The notes below the pieces were generated by a model. It saw nothing but the letters and a program-made list of their open reading frames with translations, made no database searches and was not told where the DNA came from. From contig CP092884.1 of NCBI GenBank assembly GCA_030710605.1, positions 22,797,483 through 22,861,482 of the forward strand: a stretch of DNA of 64,000 nucleotides, given 5' to 3'. The DNA is from Cordylochernes scorpioides. Lineage: Eukaryota; Arthropoda; Arachnida; Pseudoscorpiones; Chernetidae. This document shows, one piece after another, positions 31,853 to 43,060 of this stretch (position 1 is its first letter; every line of letters begins with the position of its first letter). The position numbers and the translations under genes are program-made.

Positions 31853-33154
31853 AGGGTGTACCAGGTATATTGGGAATTTCAACAATGGTATTTTAACTGA
31901 AATTTTTTGCAAGTAAAAATTAAAATATCCGAATGAAATTTGACACAGTAGTAGATCAAAGGATATAGGTTTTATTTATTCAATGAAGTTTCCATCATTA
32001 GCTACAACAGTCTCGAGGCGAGTGCGGAATGAAGCACAGGCCTTGGCGACGATGACCTTGTCCATTTGGGTCATCACCGTGTGAACTGATTTCTTGACAG
32101 ACTGGATGGTGGTATGAGGAGCTTTGTTGACATCTCTCTCAACAACGCCCCATACATAGTAGTCGAGGGGATTGCAATCTGGAGAATTAGGGGGCCAAAT
32201 ATCAGGACCCCAGTGACTAGGGACGTTAAGTGTCAGCCACGATTGTGTCTTTTTTGCCTTATGGGCTGGAGCTGAGTCCTGTTGGAAGACATACTTCCTT
32301 CCTGCGGCCACCATGTCCATCCAAGGCTTCACAACGGTCTCCAGAACATTGATGTAGGTGTCAGCGTTCATCCTAAGGCCCTTCTCAAAGAAATGGGGAG
32401 GCATGACATCACCTTCACTGCTGATAACGCCAAGGACCATTACGGAGGCAGGAAATTTCGTGTGCATCACGACAGGTATCTCTGAGGGGTCTTTACAGAT
32501 CCAGCGATCATTCCTGGGATTTACCTTTTGGTCCACGTCAAAGTTCTTTTCGTCAGAGAAGAACCTTAGCATGCCAAAAGAGTCGTGTTTCAGGTTGTTA
32601 AGGAGGGCAGCAGCCTTTCCTTTTCTGTTATTCTTCATATTCTCAGTCAACAACTGACCTTTCCGAAGGGCATAAGACTTGAGACCAAGGTCCTCATGGA
32701 TAGTTCTGACAATTGTCATAGAGCCAACGTCCATTTCCTTGGCTATGGCCCTCATGCTCTTCCCAGGGTTTCCATCAATCTTCTCCTTGACATTTTTGAC
32801 AAATTCTTCGCCTCTTACCCTGTCCGATCGACGCGAGTGCTTTTTCCTTGTAGCTATCCCCTCTTTGTTACTGTCGGCCTCATCAAACTGCTTCTTGACA
32901 CGATAAATAGTGGTTTTGGGCAACTTAAGAAAATCCACTATCTCTTTGGGGCTCCTTCCGGCTCGCAGAGCAACGATGATGGCAGCTCGATTTTCAAATT
33001 CTCGGTTACTGTTCATCACTACACTGCGCACACATGTACTGTTGCATTTTACATGAATATGGCTACGTTATGAAAAAAAAACAAGTTTTTAATCTCAAGT
33101 AGTTTTTGTTTTATGGACTGTCAAAGTTAGTCCCAATTTACCTGGTACACCCTG
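31853..33154 (-). mobile_element. Intact DD37D (maT-type) mariner element, copy 1
   Basis: TA duplications at 31851-31852 and 33155-33156. Termini AGGGTGTACCAGG and CCTGGTACACCCTG form inverted repeats of about 25 bp. 1.3 kb with a single uninterrupted transposase ORF on the minus strand. Almost identical to 62288-63592. Confidence 0.95.
31976..33016 (-). CDS. mariner transposase, DD37D type, intact
   Basis: 346 residues. Cut-and-paste transposase acting on the element's terminal repeats. Two helix-turn-helix units bind DNA: about residues 10-45 ('SPKEIVDFLKLPKTTIYRV') and 85-112 ('SMRAIAKEMDVGSMTIVRT'), joined by a basic linker ('TRKKHSRRSDR'). Catalytic Asp at 155 ('FFSDEKNF'), 247 ('FQQDSAPAH') and 285 ('CNPLDYYVW'); 37 residues separate the last two, the spacing of the maT group. 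I chose the ATG of 'MNSNREF' because the frame upstream has only a GTG and then a stop in this copy, whereas the second copy stays open further. All key residues are present. Differs from copy 2 at residues 28, 184, 310, 321 and 341. Confidence 0.95.
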   Translation of the reverse strand: MNSNREFENRAAIIVALRAGRSPKEIVDFLKLPKTTIYRVKKQFDEADSNKEGIATRKKHSRRSDRVRGEEFVKNVKEKIDGNPGKSMRAIAKEMDVGSMTIVRTIHEDLGLKSYALRKGQLLTENMKNNRKGKAAALLNNLKHDSFGMLRFFSDEKNFDVDQKVNPRNDRWICKDPSEIPVVMHTKFPASVMVLGVISSEGDVMPPHFFEKGLRMNADTYINVLETVVKPWMDMVAAGRKYVFQQDSAPAHKAKKTQSWLTLNVPSHWGPDIWPPNSPDCNPLDYYVWGVVERDVNKAPHTTIQSVKKSVHTVMTQMDKVIVAKACASFRTRLETVVANDGNFIE

Positions 33155-33294
33155 TAAGTGCACCATATGTCTACACACGTGAAAAGCAGTTTGACTTTTG
33201 CACTTACAAATGTGCCAGAGCCCCGTTTGGTTACTTGCACTCGCTGGTGCGGTTGGACCTTTGCAAGAATCAGGGGCTATTGGAGCATATATAT

Positions 33295-33400
33295 TTTTAA
33301 ATAGCTAAAGTGCTCAATGCGGGATTCAATCCCGGGTCGTAGCGGTCCAAAACCAACGGTTTAGACCACCCTTCCACCCACCCCACCTACCAATATAGAA
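33295..33400 (-). mobile_element. tRNA-like SINE-type sequence
   Basis: The minus strand contains GGTGGAAGGGTGGTC, resembling a Pol III A box, and CGGGATTGAATCCCG, a T-arm/B-box-like hairpin (33326-33340). The same pairing of boxes occurs in the insertion at 59692-59874. Boundaries are not defined. Not a functional tRNA: no cloverleaf could be made. Confidence 0.4.
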
Positions 33401-33590
33401 GGGTCAAGGCACCGCGGCATTTGGTGAGAATTTGAAAAGGATAGAGAAATTTGAAAAAAAAAAGAAAGTTTTCATTTATAAAAAGAAGTAGGTAGAAAAA
33501 TCCTCTCAATTTATAATGATAGAGGCCGTTAAAGATTATGATAATAGCCTATTCAAATATATATATATATTTTTTGTGATATTGCATATA

Positions 33591-33825
33591 CAGGCTGTCC
33601 ATAAGTCCCGAACATTTTTATTTTTTCATTAAAAATTAAAAGGCAAACTATAATTTAAGAACTATAACTATTTTTTTGGTAATATATATTTTTCAAGTTC
33701 AATCTACACGTATTATTGTACACACTTGTATTACCTAAAATAAATTGTTATAGTTCTTTTTATTCTAGTTTGTGCCTTTTAATATTTAATAAAAATAAAA
33801 ATTCCGTGACTTATGGAGTACCCTG
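33591..33825. mobile_element. Tc1/mariner-like MITE
   Basis: TA-flanked (33589-33590, 33826-33827), 235 bp. Ends CAGGCTGTCCATAAGTCCCG and ACTTATGGAGTACCCTG are inverted; pairing extends about 70 bp (AAAAGGCA, AACTATAA). No ORF. Confidence 0.85.
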
Positions 33826-33868
33826 TATAAATCGTTTTCAATAAGCATCTTAAAAAGATTTCAAGTTA

Positions 33869-34108
33869 ATGCCCATATCTCTCACAGAACGAAGAATGAT
33901 CAAATATTGTGAAAGACTGATAAAAGACAAATTTCCTAAAGTATGGCAGTCGACAATACCAAGTGAATTACCATGGCAACGCAGTTTCTCCATGGGATAT
34001 AAACATGGCATGGAGGGACAAACAGGTTGGCAATCCTCTGATTTGTGGAGGAACTTTGACACGGTGGCCGAGTTTGTAAACATCGCCTTGGAAGATTCTC
34101 TTCTTTAA
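33869..34108 (+). CDS. Hypothetical ORF, 79 residues, not recognised
   Basis: Starts ATG 33869, ends TAA 34108. Composition is protein-like and Trp-rich ('CERLIKDKFPKVW', 'SELPWQRSF', 'TGWQSSDLWRNFDTV'), unlike shadow ORFs around it. It lies just right of a MITE. No domain, signal peptide or membrane segment seen. It could be a host exon, a small TE gene or a fragment of a larger broken protein. Confidence 0.3.
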   Translation: MPISLTERRMIKYCERLIKDKFPKVWQSTIPSELPWQRSFSMGYKHGMEGQTGWQSSDLWRNFDTVAEFVNIALEDSLL

Positions 34109-34444
34109 TCTCGATAGCTCGATATAGATGTGTGAGTGCGCAAATATCTCTAATTTCTTCATTATTATAAACAGACCCGAAATGAAAACAATTCTAACTA
34201 TTTGGGAGATTAAAATTAAAACAGTTGAAATGCCCCAAATTCGATTCCCAACCAGCCAGTCCTGAACATCTATTGAATTGTATCAAATCCTAAAAAAAAA
34301 AAAAAAAAGACCTCTGGGAAAACCCCAGGACTATAATAGAAAAGTCGAGACAATGGGACCTAATGGGGATCGTTCAAACAACCTGAGGAATAAGCAACAG
34401 CAAAAACAACACAGCTGAAATAATAAGGTTTCTTCCTTCCTTCA

Positions 34445-34560
34445 AAACCTTACTCTATTTGTAGGTTTATCGTCCAGCCCATTGTTTAGATCGTCTGTGT
34501 ATCCCTGTCGTCTCCTTCCCCTCGATCTCTTCCCCTGGAGCTTTCCTTCCAGTTATAGTC
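34445..34560 (-). mobile_element. RTE-like LINE 3' fragment
   Basis: On the minus strand GGGGAAGAGATCGAGGGGAAG and GGATACACAGACGATCTAAA match the 25920-25990 portion of the RTE-like fragment. The terminal 55-bp array is absent here. Confidence 0.65.
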
Positions 34561-34565
34561 CTAAT

Positions 34566-34706
34566 ACTCCTCTAGAAGGGTGTTATAGTTAAGAATACTC
34601 CTGTAGAAAGGCGCTATAGTCAAGAGCACTCTTGTAGAAGGGTGTTATAGTTAAGAATACTCCTGTAGAAAGGCGCTATAGTCAAGAGCACTCTTGTAGA
34701 AGGGAG
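34566..34706 (+). repeat. 62-bp (2 x 31) tandem repeat
   Basis: ACTCCTGTAGAAAGGCGC and ACTCTTGTAGAAGGGTGT alternate, giving a 31-bp subunit and a 62-bp unit (34596 and 34658). The TTGTAGAAGGG core resembles the left half of the GAAAGC hairpin modules. Confidence 0.7.
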
Positions 34707-34895
34707 TTAAAGCTTTTCATCTATAAAGGTATAAAGGAAACCACATATCCCAGGATGTTTTTTTTTTTTTTCAAATAAATAGGAGTTTTTGATGTTTTTT
34801 TTTTTCTGATTATGATAAGTCCTTTCCTCAACTTTAATAAAGCTAAATTCCTCGGATTATTTTATTTTGACCTATTAATAATTACCTTAATTATA

Positions 34896-35300
34896 CAGGG
34901 TGATCCAAAAGTCCCGCACAACTTTAAAAATTAATAACTCCGCGAATATTTTCGCTAGAACAATGCGGTAAACACCATTGTGTTCAGGATGCAATGGGAT
35001 TTTTTATGGCAAATAATGAAAAATTCGAAATTGATTTTAGTTACAACTTTATTCGCTAGATGGCGCTCTACCAGAATCAGAGATTCAGCGGCCAAATTGT
35101 TTGATAAATTGAAAAATATAACTGAACGACACGTATTTTTCCTTTTTGAATACCAGGAAAAAACCCTAATAATATCAAATGATAAATTAATAAAACACCA
35201 TTTCGCCAAAAGTTAGAAGAATTGGTTGACGATTTTTAAATACAATCTGAGATATGTAAAATAGGTATATGCAAATTAAAACATGTAGCAAAAAAATATT
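34896..35300 (+). repeat. Left terminal inverted repeat of composite I
   Basis: CAGGGTGATCCAAAAGTCCC to about ACATGTAGCAAAAAAA. Near-identical copies are at 38290-38698 (inverted), 42532-42930 and 52620-53015 (inverted). Contains CGCTAGATGGCGC (35054-35066). A conserved 77-90 residue open frame on it is a by-product of repeat conservation. Confidence 0.9.
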
Positions 35301-36024
35301 TATATTTTAGATGGAGTTTTTTTGAAATAGATTGAATGTTTGAAAATAACTACTGATATCAATACACGATTTTTGAAATGTTAATATAGTACCAAAAATT
35401 ACGATGGCACTACTAATAGGATTTCTTGCTATAAGGAATGTATAGTTTCTTGACTAATTGGCGACACTTGACTATTTAACTGGATATTTGTCATGATTCA
35501 AAAATGAAATATAGAGGGGAGTGACAAAATATATTTGTCGTACTTTATTCCAAATATCCTATGGGTTTGTCAAATGTTATCATTGTTTATTATACTCTAC
35601 ATAATTTTGAAAATGTATCCCCTAAAAAAAAATCATTTTTAAATCGACCTTTTGCGTTGAAAAACGTGGTAGTAAAATCATTTTGTATTATTTTTTGCGC
35701 AAAATTTCTAAAGTTGGGGGGGGAGACGGATACAGAGAATATTCCTTATTCTATTTCTTCTAATTATCGAAAAGCGATAAACTAAACATAAGGGGTAAAA
35801 TTGTGTATACCAGTGTTATTCGAGAAGTTATAACACTTTGGCCTGCACGACATAATATAAGATTTGGACAAATGACAAACAAAAGATTACTTTCACAGAA
35901 GAAAAAAAAAGAGTCAAGATGTGAGGACAGCATTTATTATTCCCAAAGAGCTGCAAAATATAACACATGAGGTAACTGCCTTCTCTCTTGTATTAGGTCA
36001 CAATCCTTGCTCAATGTGGCGCCC

Positions 36025-37176
36025 TTCATTCTCAAACACCGCCTTCAGACGATAGATGACAGAATGGTCACAATTAAATAGTTGAAATTTATAAAACGTG
36101 CCATCTGATAGAAGCCTTCAACATGGCCAATGTGGTAGGCCGGCATCGATAAAAACGCGACTTGATGTACCCCCATAACCGAAATTGTAAGGCGTCAAGT
36201 CTGGTGATATTGGAGGCCACTGGTATATAAAGTGGCGACTTATCAACGAATTCCACCGAACGTATCCTTCAGCAATTGTTTGTCCACGCGGGAGATATGA
36301 GGAGGTCCTCCATCTTGCATGAATGTTATTTCGCTTAGTGCTTGTCTGTCCTGCAATATGGGAATAACCTTTTCTCTCAAAAGTTGAACATAACGTTCAC
36401 CAGTTACAAAAACGGTTTTAAAAGTTCTTCCATTGCTTTTTTCGAAAAAAATGGCCCAATAATAAAAGAAGAAGTGAACCCACACAAAACTGTAACTCTG
36501 GGCTGATGAAGTGGTATTTCTGTAAAAATCCTAGGGTTTTCTGTTGCCAAAATGAGGCAGTTTTGAATGTTAAATTCTCCCTTTCGATAAAAGTGAGCAT
36601 CATCTGTTCTTAGAAAATTTGACAGCCAGTTTTCATCAATATCAATTTGCCGGAAAACCCATGCAGCGAATTCTTACCCTTCTCAAAATCGCTGACTTTC
36701 AACTCGTGAAAACTTTGAATTTTGTTAGGGTATTTTTATAGAAAAATTCTAAATGTGTGTTCTCTTCAAACTGTTCCATACGAAATCCCCGTTTGTCGAG
36801 AAACTTGTCTAGCACTTAATTCTCCATACGTGGATAACGTTTCAATAGCTTCAGCATTCTGCAAAACCGTAACAGCCACTGACTTGCATGTCGATGGTCT
36901 TCCACTCCGAGGTTTTAGAGAGTAGCAACTCATTGGTCCTTTACCGCTTCGAATATCTTTAAAGGAACGAAACGCTCGTAAAGCTTCAGAGGCAGATTCT
37001 GAATCACAATTAAAAAATTTCACCAAGAGTGCTTTATCCTGTAGTGACGGCATTCCAGGGGGAAGGGGAGAAGTCCGACCACACCACATTGCGGTCTCCT
37101 CTGGACCCTTGGAATATTTGACCAAATTATGGTTAGTTTCCAAGATGACTAACGTTGCAACGTCACCCATTTTCAA
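36025..37176 (-). pseudogene. rosa-like Tc1/mariner transposase, dead copy A
   Basis: N-terminal DNA-binding part at 36766-37176 ('SLQDKALLVKFF', 'GELSARQVSRQTGISYGTV', a helix-turn-helix), then the catalytic part at 36243-36600 ('FMQDGGPPHIS' for the second Asp). A frame break lies near 36600-36760 and a stop ends the 36243 ORF. The third catalytic position reads 'LTPYN', an Asn in place of the Asp seen in copy B ('LTPCD'). The last two Asp are about 42 residues apart in copy B, close to the DD41D rosa group. Non-functional. Confidence 0.82.
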
Positions 37177-37254
37177 ATGAAGAGCAAAACTGATATCTCC
37201 AGTAATGCTACCGCGTCCGGGGTAACCACCGCGTCAGGAGCCGCAGCTCGAGCT

Positions 37255-38140
37255 CATGATGAGAAATCTACTACGAGGACACAAATCAATCTACTACAAC
37301 TCAATATAAATGGTACCTAGAGGAAAATAAAGAGCTGACTTGTCTTCTCTGTGACAACAATGTACATATTACTTGTCCTCGGGAGACAAAATTGAATCAG
37401 AATCTGAGATTCAATATCAAAGATTATACAACACTACGAAAGGACAGACCGGGAAAATTCGGAGGAGGACTGACAGCTATCTGGAAAGCCCTTGATGTAT
37501 GCCTTAACTAACCATCCCTGCATCAAGCAGAAGGAATTATAATATACCATACAACGACTTCATATCCGATCTAGAAGCAATTCAGAAGGGCAATACTATA
37601 ATCACACAGAGAATACATTCGTTACTTACTCAACTGATATAATTGGAGAATAACTGCATTCTACAATGGATTCCTGCCAGTGTTTGGATCGGGGGTAATG
37701 AAATGGCTGTTGAATTTGCAAAGGAAGCCAGAAAGTTGAGCCAAAGGAAAGAACCAATGTCATTATTTGACGCTAATGCTTTTGCAAAATACAAGATAAT
37801 TAAACAAAAATAAGAAAAGATCAAAATGTGAAATAAACTCCGAGAGAAAAATGACTAAACTATAACAAGATTTAGAACAAAACATTATAAAGGATGACAA
37901 TACATCCATATGGCACAAGAACCTATAGAACATGTAACAACTGTCCTGGTGTGGAACTAACACCTTTCCACATATTCTCATGCCCGTAGCCATGCAGAGA
38001 ATTGACATAGACCCAGAGAAGCTGCTTTACACACCCAAGATAGTGGACAATGCTGCTGCTGTGATAGAGATGCATGGAGACATCTGAGGCTCTTTTTTGG
38101 ACACGACAAAAACAACAACGGCATTCCAGAGTAAAATAAA
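37255..38140 (+). pseudogene. Jockey-like LINE with endonuclease joined to RNase H
   Basis: Starts like a jockey endonuclease ('LLQLNINGT', 'RKDRPGKFGGGL', about 37290-37470), then jumps directly to RNase H ('TAIWKALDVCLN', 37470 on) and the cysteine/histidine tail ('CNNCPGVELTP', about 37930). The reverse transcriptase is missing; stops are frequent. The 3' end matches 43061-43357 and ends GGACACGACAAAAACAACAA. An internal deletion, not a fusion gene. Confidence 0.75.
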
Positions 38141-38289
38141 TCATCAGAGATAAGATAAATATTTTTCAAATGGATTAAAAATAAATATAATCGATACTGA
38201 AAGAGAGTTGAATTAAAAAATTAGAAAATTGTTATTTTCGTAATTTAAATAGCTGAGAGGATTCCAGCAAATCGCATCTAAAATATCAG

Positions 38290-38698
38290 TTTTTTTTTTT
38301 TTTTGCTACATGTTTTAATTTGCATATACCTATTTTACATATCTCAGATTGTATTCAAAAATCGTTAACCATTTCTTCTAACTTTTGGCGAAATGGTGTT
38401 TTATTAATTTATCATTTGATATTATTAGGGTTCTTTCCTGGTATTCAAAAAGGAAAAATACGTGTCGTTCAGTTATATTTTTCAATTTATCAAACAATTT
38501 GGCCGCTGAATCGCTGAATCTGGTAGAGCGCCATCTAGCGAATAAAGTTGTAACTAAAATCAATTTCGAATTTTTCATTATTTGCCATAAAAAATCCCAT
38601 TGCATCATGAACACAATGGTGTTTACCGCATTGCTCTAGCGCAAATATTCGCGGAGTTATTAATTTTTAAAGTTGTGCGGGACTTTTGGATCACCCTG
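38290..38698 (-). repeat. Right terminal inverted repeat of composite I
   Basis: Inverted copy of 34896-35300, ending CTTTTGGATCACCCTG before TA. AGATGGCGC core inverted at 38528-38536. Confidence 0.9.
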
Positions 38699-38700
38699 TA

Positions 38701-39302
38701 TATCGGAAGAATAAGAACGAGTAGAAACGTTCCTTTTATTACGATAACGTTAAAACACGAGCTTATACAGATGGAACTCTAACACCTGTAGAAGAACTAA
38801 GAGATGTGAAAGCTTTTTACCCTTATCTTAAAACCTTTCTATTCCGCTTTTATGCTTTCCGACATTGTTAATTTATTGAAACAAGCGAACCACATCAACA
38901 TTAATAATTAGTTATTAAAACCGTTGAGATAAACCAGTTTCTTCTACTATTTTGTCATCAGAGCAAGGGCAGTAGGGAGTTGCTTTACGTTAGAAATCAA
39001 CACAAAATGTATAATGATAAGCGATTTACACTCATCAACAAAACTTAAGGAAGTTGTACCTTTTTAGCATGTTTATTTTATTATTATATTGTAATTTTAT
39101 TTTCAAAAGGAGAACGCGTTCGAATTTTTATATGTATTTATTTATTGTTACAAAAAGCACGAAGTCCAAAGGACTATTGTGCTGTGCCAGTATTATTTAC
39201 ATATATATGATTAATTATTTACACGATGGATTAGTAGTGTTTTGTAAATTATTGTACAGATATTTCTAAACTTAACAAAGTTCTCATAAGATAGAGTATA
39301 TA
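38701..39302. other. AT-rich spacer, no gene seen
   Basis: Contains a short GGGCAGTAG end-like motif (38967) and CACTCATCAACAAAACTT (39030), relatives of MITE sequences elsewhere. No gene. Confidence 0.4.
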
Positions 39303-40629
39303 CGTGGTGTGTTTAAAAGGTATCGCGACTTTTGTGTTTTTTCAAAAATTATTTATTTATTCATGAATACCTATTTTGTCCCCTTCAAAGTAACCCCCAT
39401 GAGATATTATACACTTGTGCCAACGGTTTTTCCAATCTTCGAAGCACTTCAAAAAATCATTTTTTAAAATCTTTTTCAGCTCCTCCTTCGATGCCGTTTT
39501 TATCTCGTCAAGCGTAGCGTAACGTCGTCCTTTCATGGGCCTCTTCAGTTTAAGGAACAAGAAAAAGTCACAGGGAGTCAGATATGGGGAATACGGTGGC
39601 TGCACGGCATCATTAGTGTGTTGTTTTTGGCCAAAAAGTCGCGCACAAGCAACGATGTGTGAGCAGGAGCGTTATCGTGGTGCAAAAGCCAAATTTTGTT
39701 CTTCCACAAATCCGGGCGTTTCTGGCGGATTGCTTCGCGAAAATTGCGCATAACTTGCAGGTAATATTCCTTATTGACCGTTTTACCCTGTGGCAAGAAC
39801 TCACGATGCACCACGCCCCTGCAATCGAAGAAAACTGTCAGCAAAACTTTCACATTCGACCGAACTTGGCGCGCTTTTTTCGGTCTTGGTTCGTGCGGCA
39901 GCTTCCATTGAGATGATTGAGCTTTGGTTTCCACGTCATAACCATAAACCCACGCTTCGTCACCAGTTATGACCCTCTGGAGCAAATTTGGGTCGTCGCG
40001 GACAGAGTCCAACATCTCATTAGCAATGTTCATGCGATGCTGTTTTTGGTCGCAATTGAGCAATTTTGGTACGAATTTCGCGGCGACCCGTCTCATCCCC
40101 AAATCATTGATGAAAATCGAATGGCTCGAGCCAATCGATATGTTTAGGTCCTCAGCAACTTCTCTAACGGTGATTCGACGATTGACCAATATCATTTTCT
40201 CCACTTCATTAATTTTTTCGTCTGTTGTTGAAGTACTCGGGCGTCCGGCACGCTCTTCGTCGTTCACATCTTCTCGGCCTTCTGAGAACATTTTGTACCA
40301 CCGATAAACGTTGCTTCGGTCCTAGGTAGCTTCTCCGTATGCCACAGTCAACATTCGGAATGCATCCGCGCACTTAAGTTCGTTTTTCACACAAAATTTG
40401 ATAAAGGTTCTTTGATCCATTTTTTTTTTAATAGGTAAAAATCGAAGACGATCCAAAACACCTGCAAGCAAAGCTGCTGTCAACAATTAAGTGAACATTC
40501 AAAATAGCCGAGCTTGTCGGCATAAGAGAGAGACATGAGTACCAACATAAAAGCCACAAAAAGATCGAAATTCGAATATACGTAACCCGCGAAAATTCAA
40601 AATTCGCAATACTTTTTGAACACACCTCG
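39303..40629 (-). mobile_element. DD34D mariner element, inactivated
   Basis: TA at 39301-39302 and 40630-40631. Termini CGTGGTGTGTTTAAAAGG and the complement of TTTTTGAACACACCTCG form inverted repeats of about 28 bp. 1,327 bp, one transposase pseudogene. Confidence 0.92.
39357..40420 (-). pseudogene. mariner transposase, DD34D type, broken
   Basis: Starts at ATG 40420 ('MDQRTFIKFCVKNE'), but TAG at about 40322-40324 ('GEAT-stop-DRSNVYRWY') truncates the N-terminal domain, and a frameshift near 39595 separates the 39578-40291 frame from the C-terminal frame 39357-39605. Helix-turn-helix ('TVREVAEDLNISIGS'), the 'VITGDEAWVYGYD' first Asp, 'HHDNAPAHTS' second Asp and 'LTPCDFFLF' third Asp are visible. 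The usual SPD before it reads SPY. Full length would be about 350 residues, as for the mariner family. Confidence 0.92.
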
Positions 40630-40654
40630 TACACAAAGAGAATTCGGTAATGTT

Positions 40655-41385
40655 TCAAAGCATCTACATACAATTTGATCAGTCAGAGGGCAAGTTAAAA
40701 GAAGATGCTCTAGTGATTCAACTTCTAAGCGGCATTCACATGTTGGATCATTGATAACATTCAGTTTGAATAGGAAACTTAAGAAGGGTCCTTTGCCTGT
40801 TAAGAATAAAGTAGTGAATTTATCAGAAGAAATGAATTTTGGGACAGCAATTGGAAAGAATTTCTTGAACAGTTCATTAGATTGAGAAAGATAAAACTTA
40901 AATTTTTAATCCAGATATAGTTTATTTAATTCTTTTTGAAGGGATTTTTGAGTGTTTGATCTGTGAGAGAATTTGTCATATTATACCTTGTTTGTGATAA
41001 TTCAAGATAATCGGACAGTAAAGGAGTTTGCGCTAGTAAATGTGTGATGTAAGAAGATGAAGTCCTATAAGCATGAATGCATCTAATAAGATTTTTTTTT
41101 AATATTGTATAGAATATTCAACTTAGATCTTTTTGCTGCAGTGATAAAAGGAAACCAAATAATTGATGCATAGCTATATGTATGGTAATTCGACCGTTAT
41201 ATAAGCAATTAAGGAAAGGTTTATGCTTAAAATATAAAACTTTCTTAAATTTTGTCCATGAGAGAGTGTATAATCTTACGTTTATTTCTTAAAGGCCTAA
41301 CTCTCTTTAATGGAGTTAGAGAAGGACTTTCAAGGACGTCTGTTACCCTCTGTATCCAAATGTAATATAGACCACCGTATCAAAG
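40655..41385 (-). pseudogene. LINE C-terminal remnant
   Basis: The minus strand reads 'FLTGKGPFLSFLFKLNV' then 'CECRLEVESLEHLLLTCP', the CCHC-like C-terminal finger common after RNase H in jockey/I-type LINEs. Upstream (to about 41385) is degraded with stops. Family differs from the other LINEs in the window. Confidence 0.6.
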
Positions 41386-41469
41386 TGTAATATACGGCAC
41401 CCCACACAATGGCCCCTGGGTGTTGACTGGGGCACCTCAATTAACCTCGGGCGGCCACAATCGATCCAG

Positions 41470-42160
41470 CGTTTATTACTGAAGGTGTTTGCCTCCGCGC
41501 CAACTGTCGCCACAGGCCTGCCACTCTACTTGGAAGATTTGCCTTCAATAACGTCAATTAGCACCGAGTTTACCAACAAGACCGACTTATCGACTGTGGA
41601 GCCTCATTTCCCTATCGCCATTGGCCCATACGATCGTTCATCCAACGAGAAATATTTACCTTCAATAACTTCAATTATATAGCACCGAGTTAACTAAGAA
41701 GAATGAAGAGGAGCATAGTCATTGTCGAGGGCCATCGCCAAAAGACCAGCTCTTCCACACTACTTGAATGTTCTCTATTTGCCTTCAATAATGTCAATTA
41801 ATACAAAGTTGACAATAAGAAAAATAAAGAAAGATCTATTTTCTGTCGATGCTTATTGCCAAAAGGGCTACATCTCTGCCACACTACTTGAATGTTCTCT
41901 ACTTGCCTCCATTAACGTCAATTTGCCCGTAGTTGGCCAAGAAGAATGAAGACGGACATATCTACTGTCGAGGCTCATCGCCACAAGATATCCAGCTCTT
42001 TCATACCTCTTGGAAGATTTACCTTTATAACGTCAACTAGCACCAATAAGACTGAAGAGTAACATTGTCACTGTTGAGGGTCATCGCCAAAATACTACCA
42101 GCTCTTTCATACACTACTTGAAAGGTTTGCCTCTATAACGTCAATTTGCACCGAGTTAAG
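41470..42160 (+). repeat. Tandem repeat of about 107-126 bp, six units
   Basis: TTCAATAACGTCAATTAG-type landmarks lie at 41543, 41658, 41781, 41907, 42024 and 42131. Units share GCACCGAGTTAA, AAGAATGAAGA, CTCATCGCCA and CTACTTGAA blocks. The short ORFs within are not conserved in frame. Confidence 0.75.
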
Positions 42161-42302
42161 GGAAAAAAAAAGAATAAAAAGGAAGGAACCTAGTTTGTTA
42201 TATAGAGATGGCTCGTTATTGCTTTGTATTAATTTATGCCTAACTGGCCTTGTCCTTATTGTTTGCGGAAGAGCATTCCTCGATGCAAATATGTAAATGT
42301 AA

Positions 42303-42521
42303 TTCTACTGTCCTAAAAGTTTATGTCCATAGTTTGCTTAAATACCATTTCTAAGATTCTACCCTTCAGTGTAGAATATAAAGCAGAATGAGAAATCCAA
42401 CGCAGTATTAGAGCTCTAAAGAAGCGGTCTGGTAGATTAAATTGGCGAAACCGCTGGGAGGGTTCACCACTGATTAGCCAAGCCCTCTCAATATTTTTTC
42501 ATCGCAGTAAGGACAGTAGAA
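42303..42521 (-). mobile_element. MITE with TTCTACTGTCC termini (copy 3)
   Basis: 219 bp, TTCTACTGTCC to GGACAGTAGAA; on the minus strand it matches 1558-1798 through GGTGAACCCTCCCAGCGG and ATTTAATCTACCAGACCGC. Composite II begins about 10 bp to its right. Confidence 0.85.
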
Positions 42522-42531
42522 GTGTAATATA

Positions 42532-42930
42532 CAGGGTGATCCAAAAGTCCCGCACAACTTTAAAAATTAATAACTCCGCGAATATTCGCGCTAGAGCATT
42601 GCGGTAAACACCATTGTGTTCAGGATGCAATGGGATTTTTTATGGCAAATAATGTAAAATTCGAATTTGATTTTAGTTACAATTTTATTAGCCAGATGGC
42701 GCTCTACCAGAATCAGAGATTCAGCGGCCAAATTGTTTGATAAATTGAAAAATATAACTGATCGACACGTATTTTTCCTTTTCGAATACCAGGAAAGAAC
42801 CATAATAATATCAAATAACAAATTAATAAAACACCACTTCGCCAAAAGTATGAAGAATTGGTTAACGATTTTCAAATACAATCAGAGATATGTAAAATAG
42901 GTAAATGCAAATTAAACATGTAGCAAAAAG
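42532..42930 (+). repeat. Left terminal inverted repeat of composite II
   Basis: Copy of the repeat described at 34896, with AGATGGCGC at 42694-42702. Confidence 0.9.
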
Positions 42931-43060
42931 AAAATTGATATTTTAGATACGGTTTGTTTCCGAAGATAATAAATTTCTAATATTTTTAATTCAACTCTCA
43001 CTCAGTATCGATTATATTTATTTTAATTCATTTGAAAAATATGTATCTATCTCTGATAAT

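Larger units (their letters stand above)
34896..38698 (-). mobile_element. Composite rosa-like transposon I (3.8 kb)
   Basis: Bounded by TA (34894-34895, 38699-38700) and CAGGGTGATCCAAAAGTCCC inverted termini, with inverted repeats of about 400 bp (34896-35300 and 38290-38698). Inside, a dead rosa-like transposase (minus) sits near the left repeat and a deleted jockey-like LINE (plus) near the right one. The order and both repeat/interior junctions match composite II (42532-53015) in inverted orientation. So the LINE was already aboard before one of the two moved (inference). The spacer 35300-36024 holds no gene and matches 52080-52620 of composite II. Confidence 0.85.

Noticed and set aside
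32585..33073. Plus-strand ORF of 162 residues over the mariner (also at 63021)
   Set aside because: Antisense shadow of the transposase; duplicated only because the element is.
34980..35216. A 77-90 residue ORF conserved in four places (about 35000, 38400, 42700, 52700)
   Set aside because: It lies wholly inside the 400-bp terminal inverted repeats; both strands are open and conservation follows from repeat identity. No protein motif.
34896..38698. Reading the four 400-bp repeats as independent MITEs
   Set aside because: Each has the CAGGGTGATCC end on one side only, and orientations are those of element termini; interior junctions match between the two composites.
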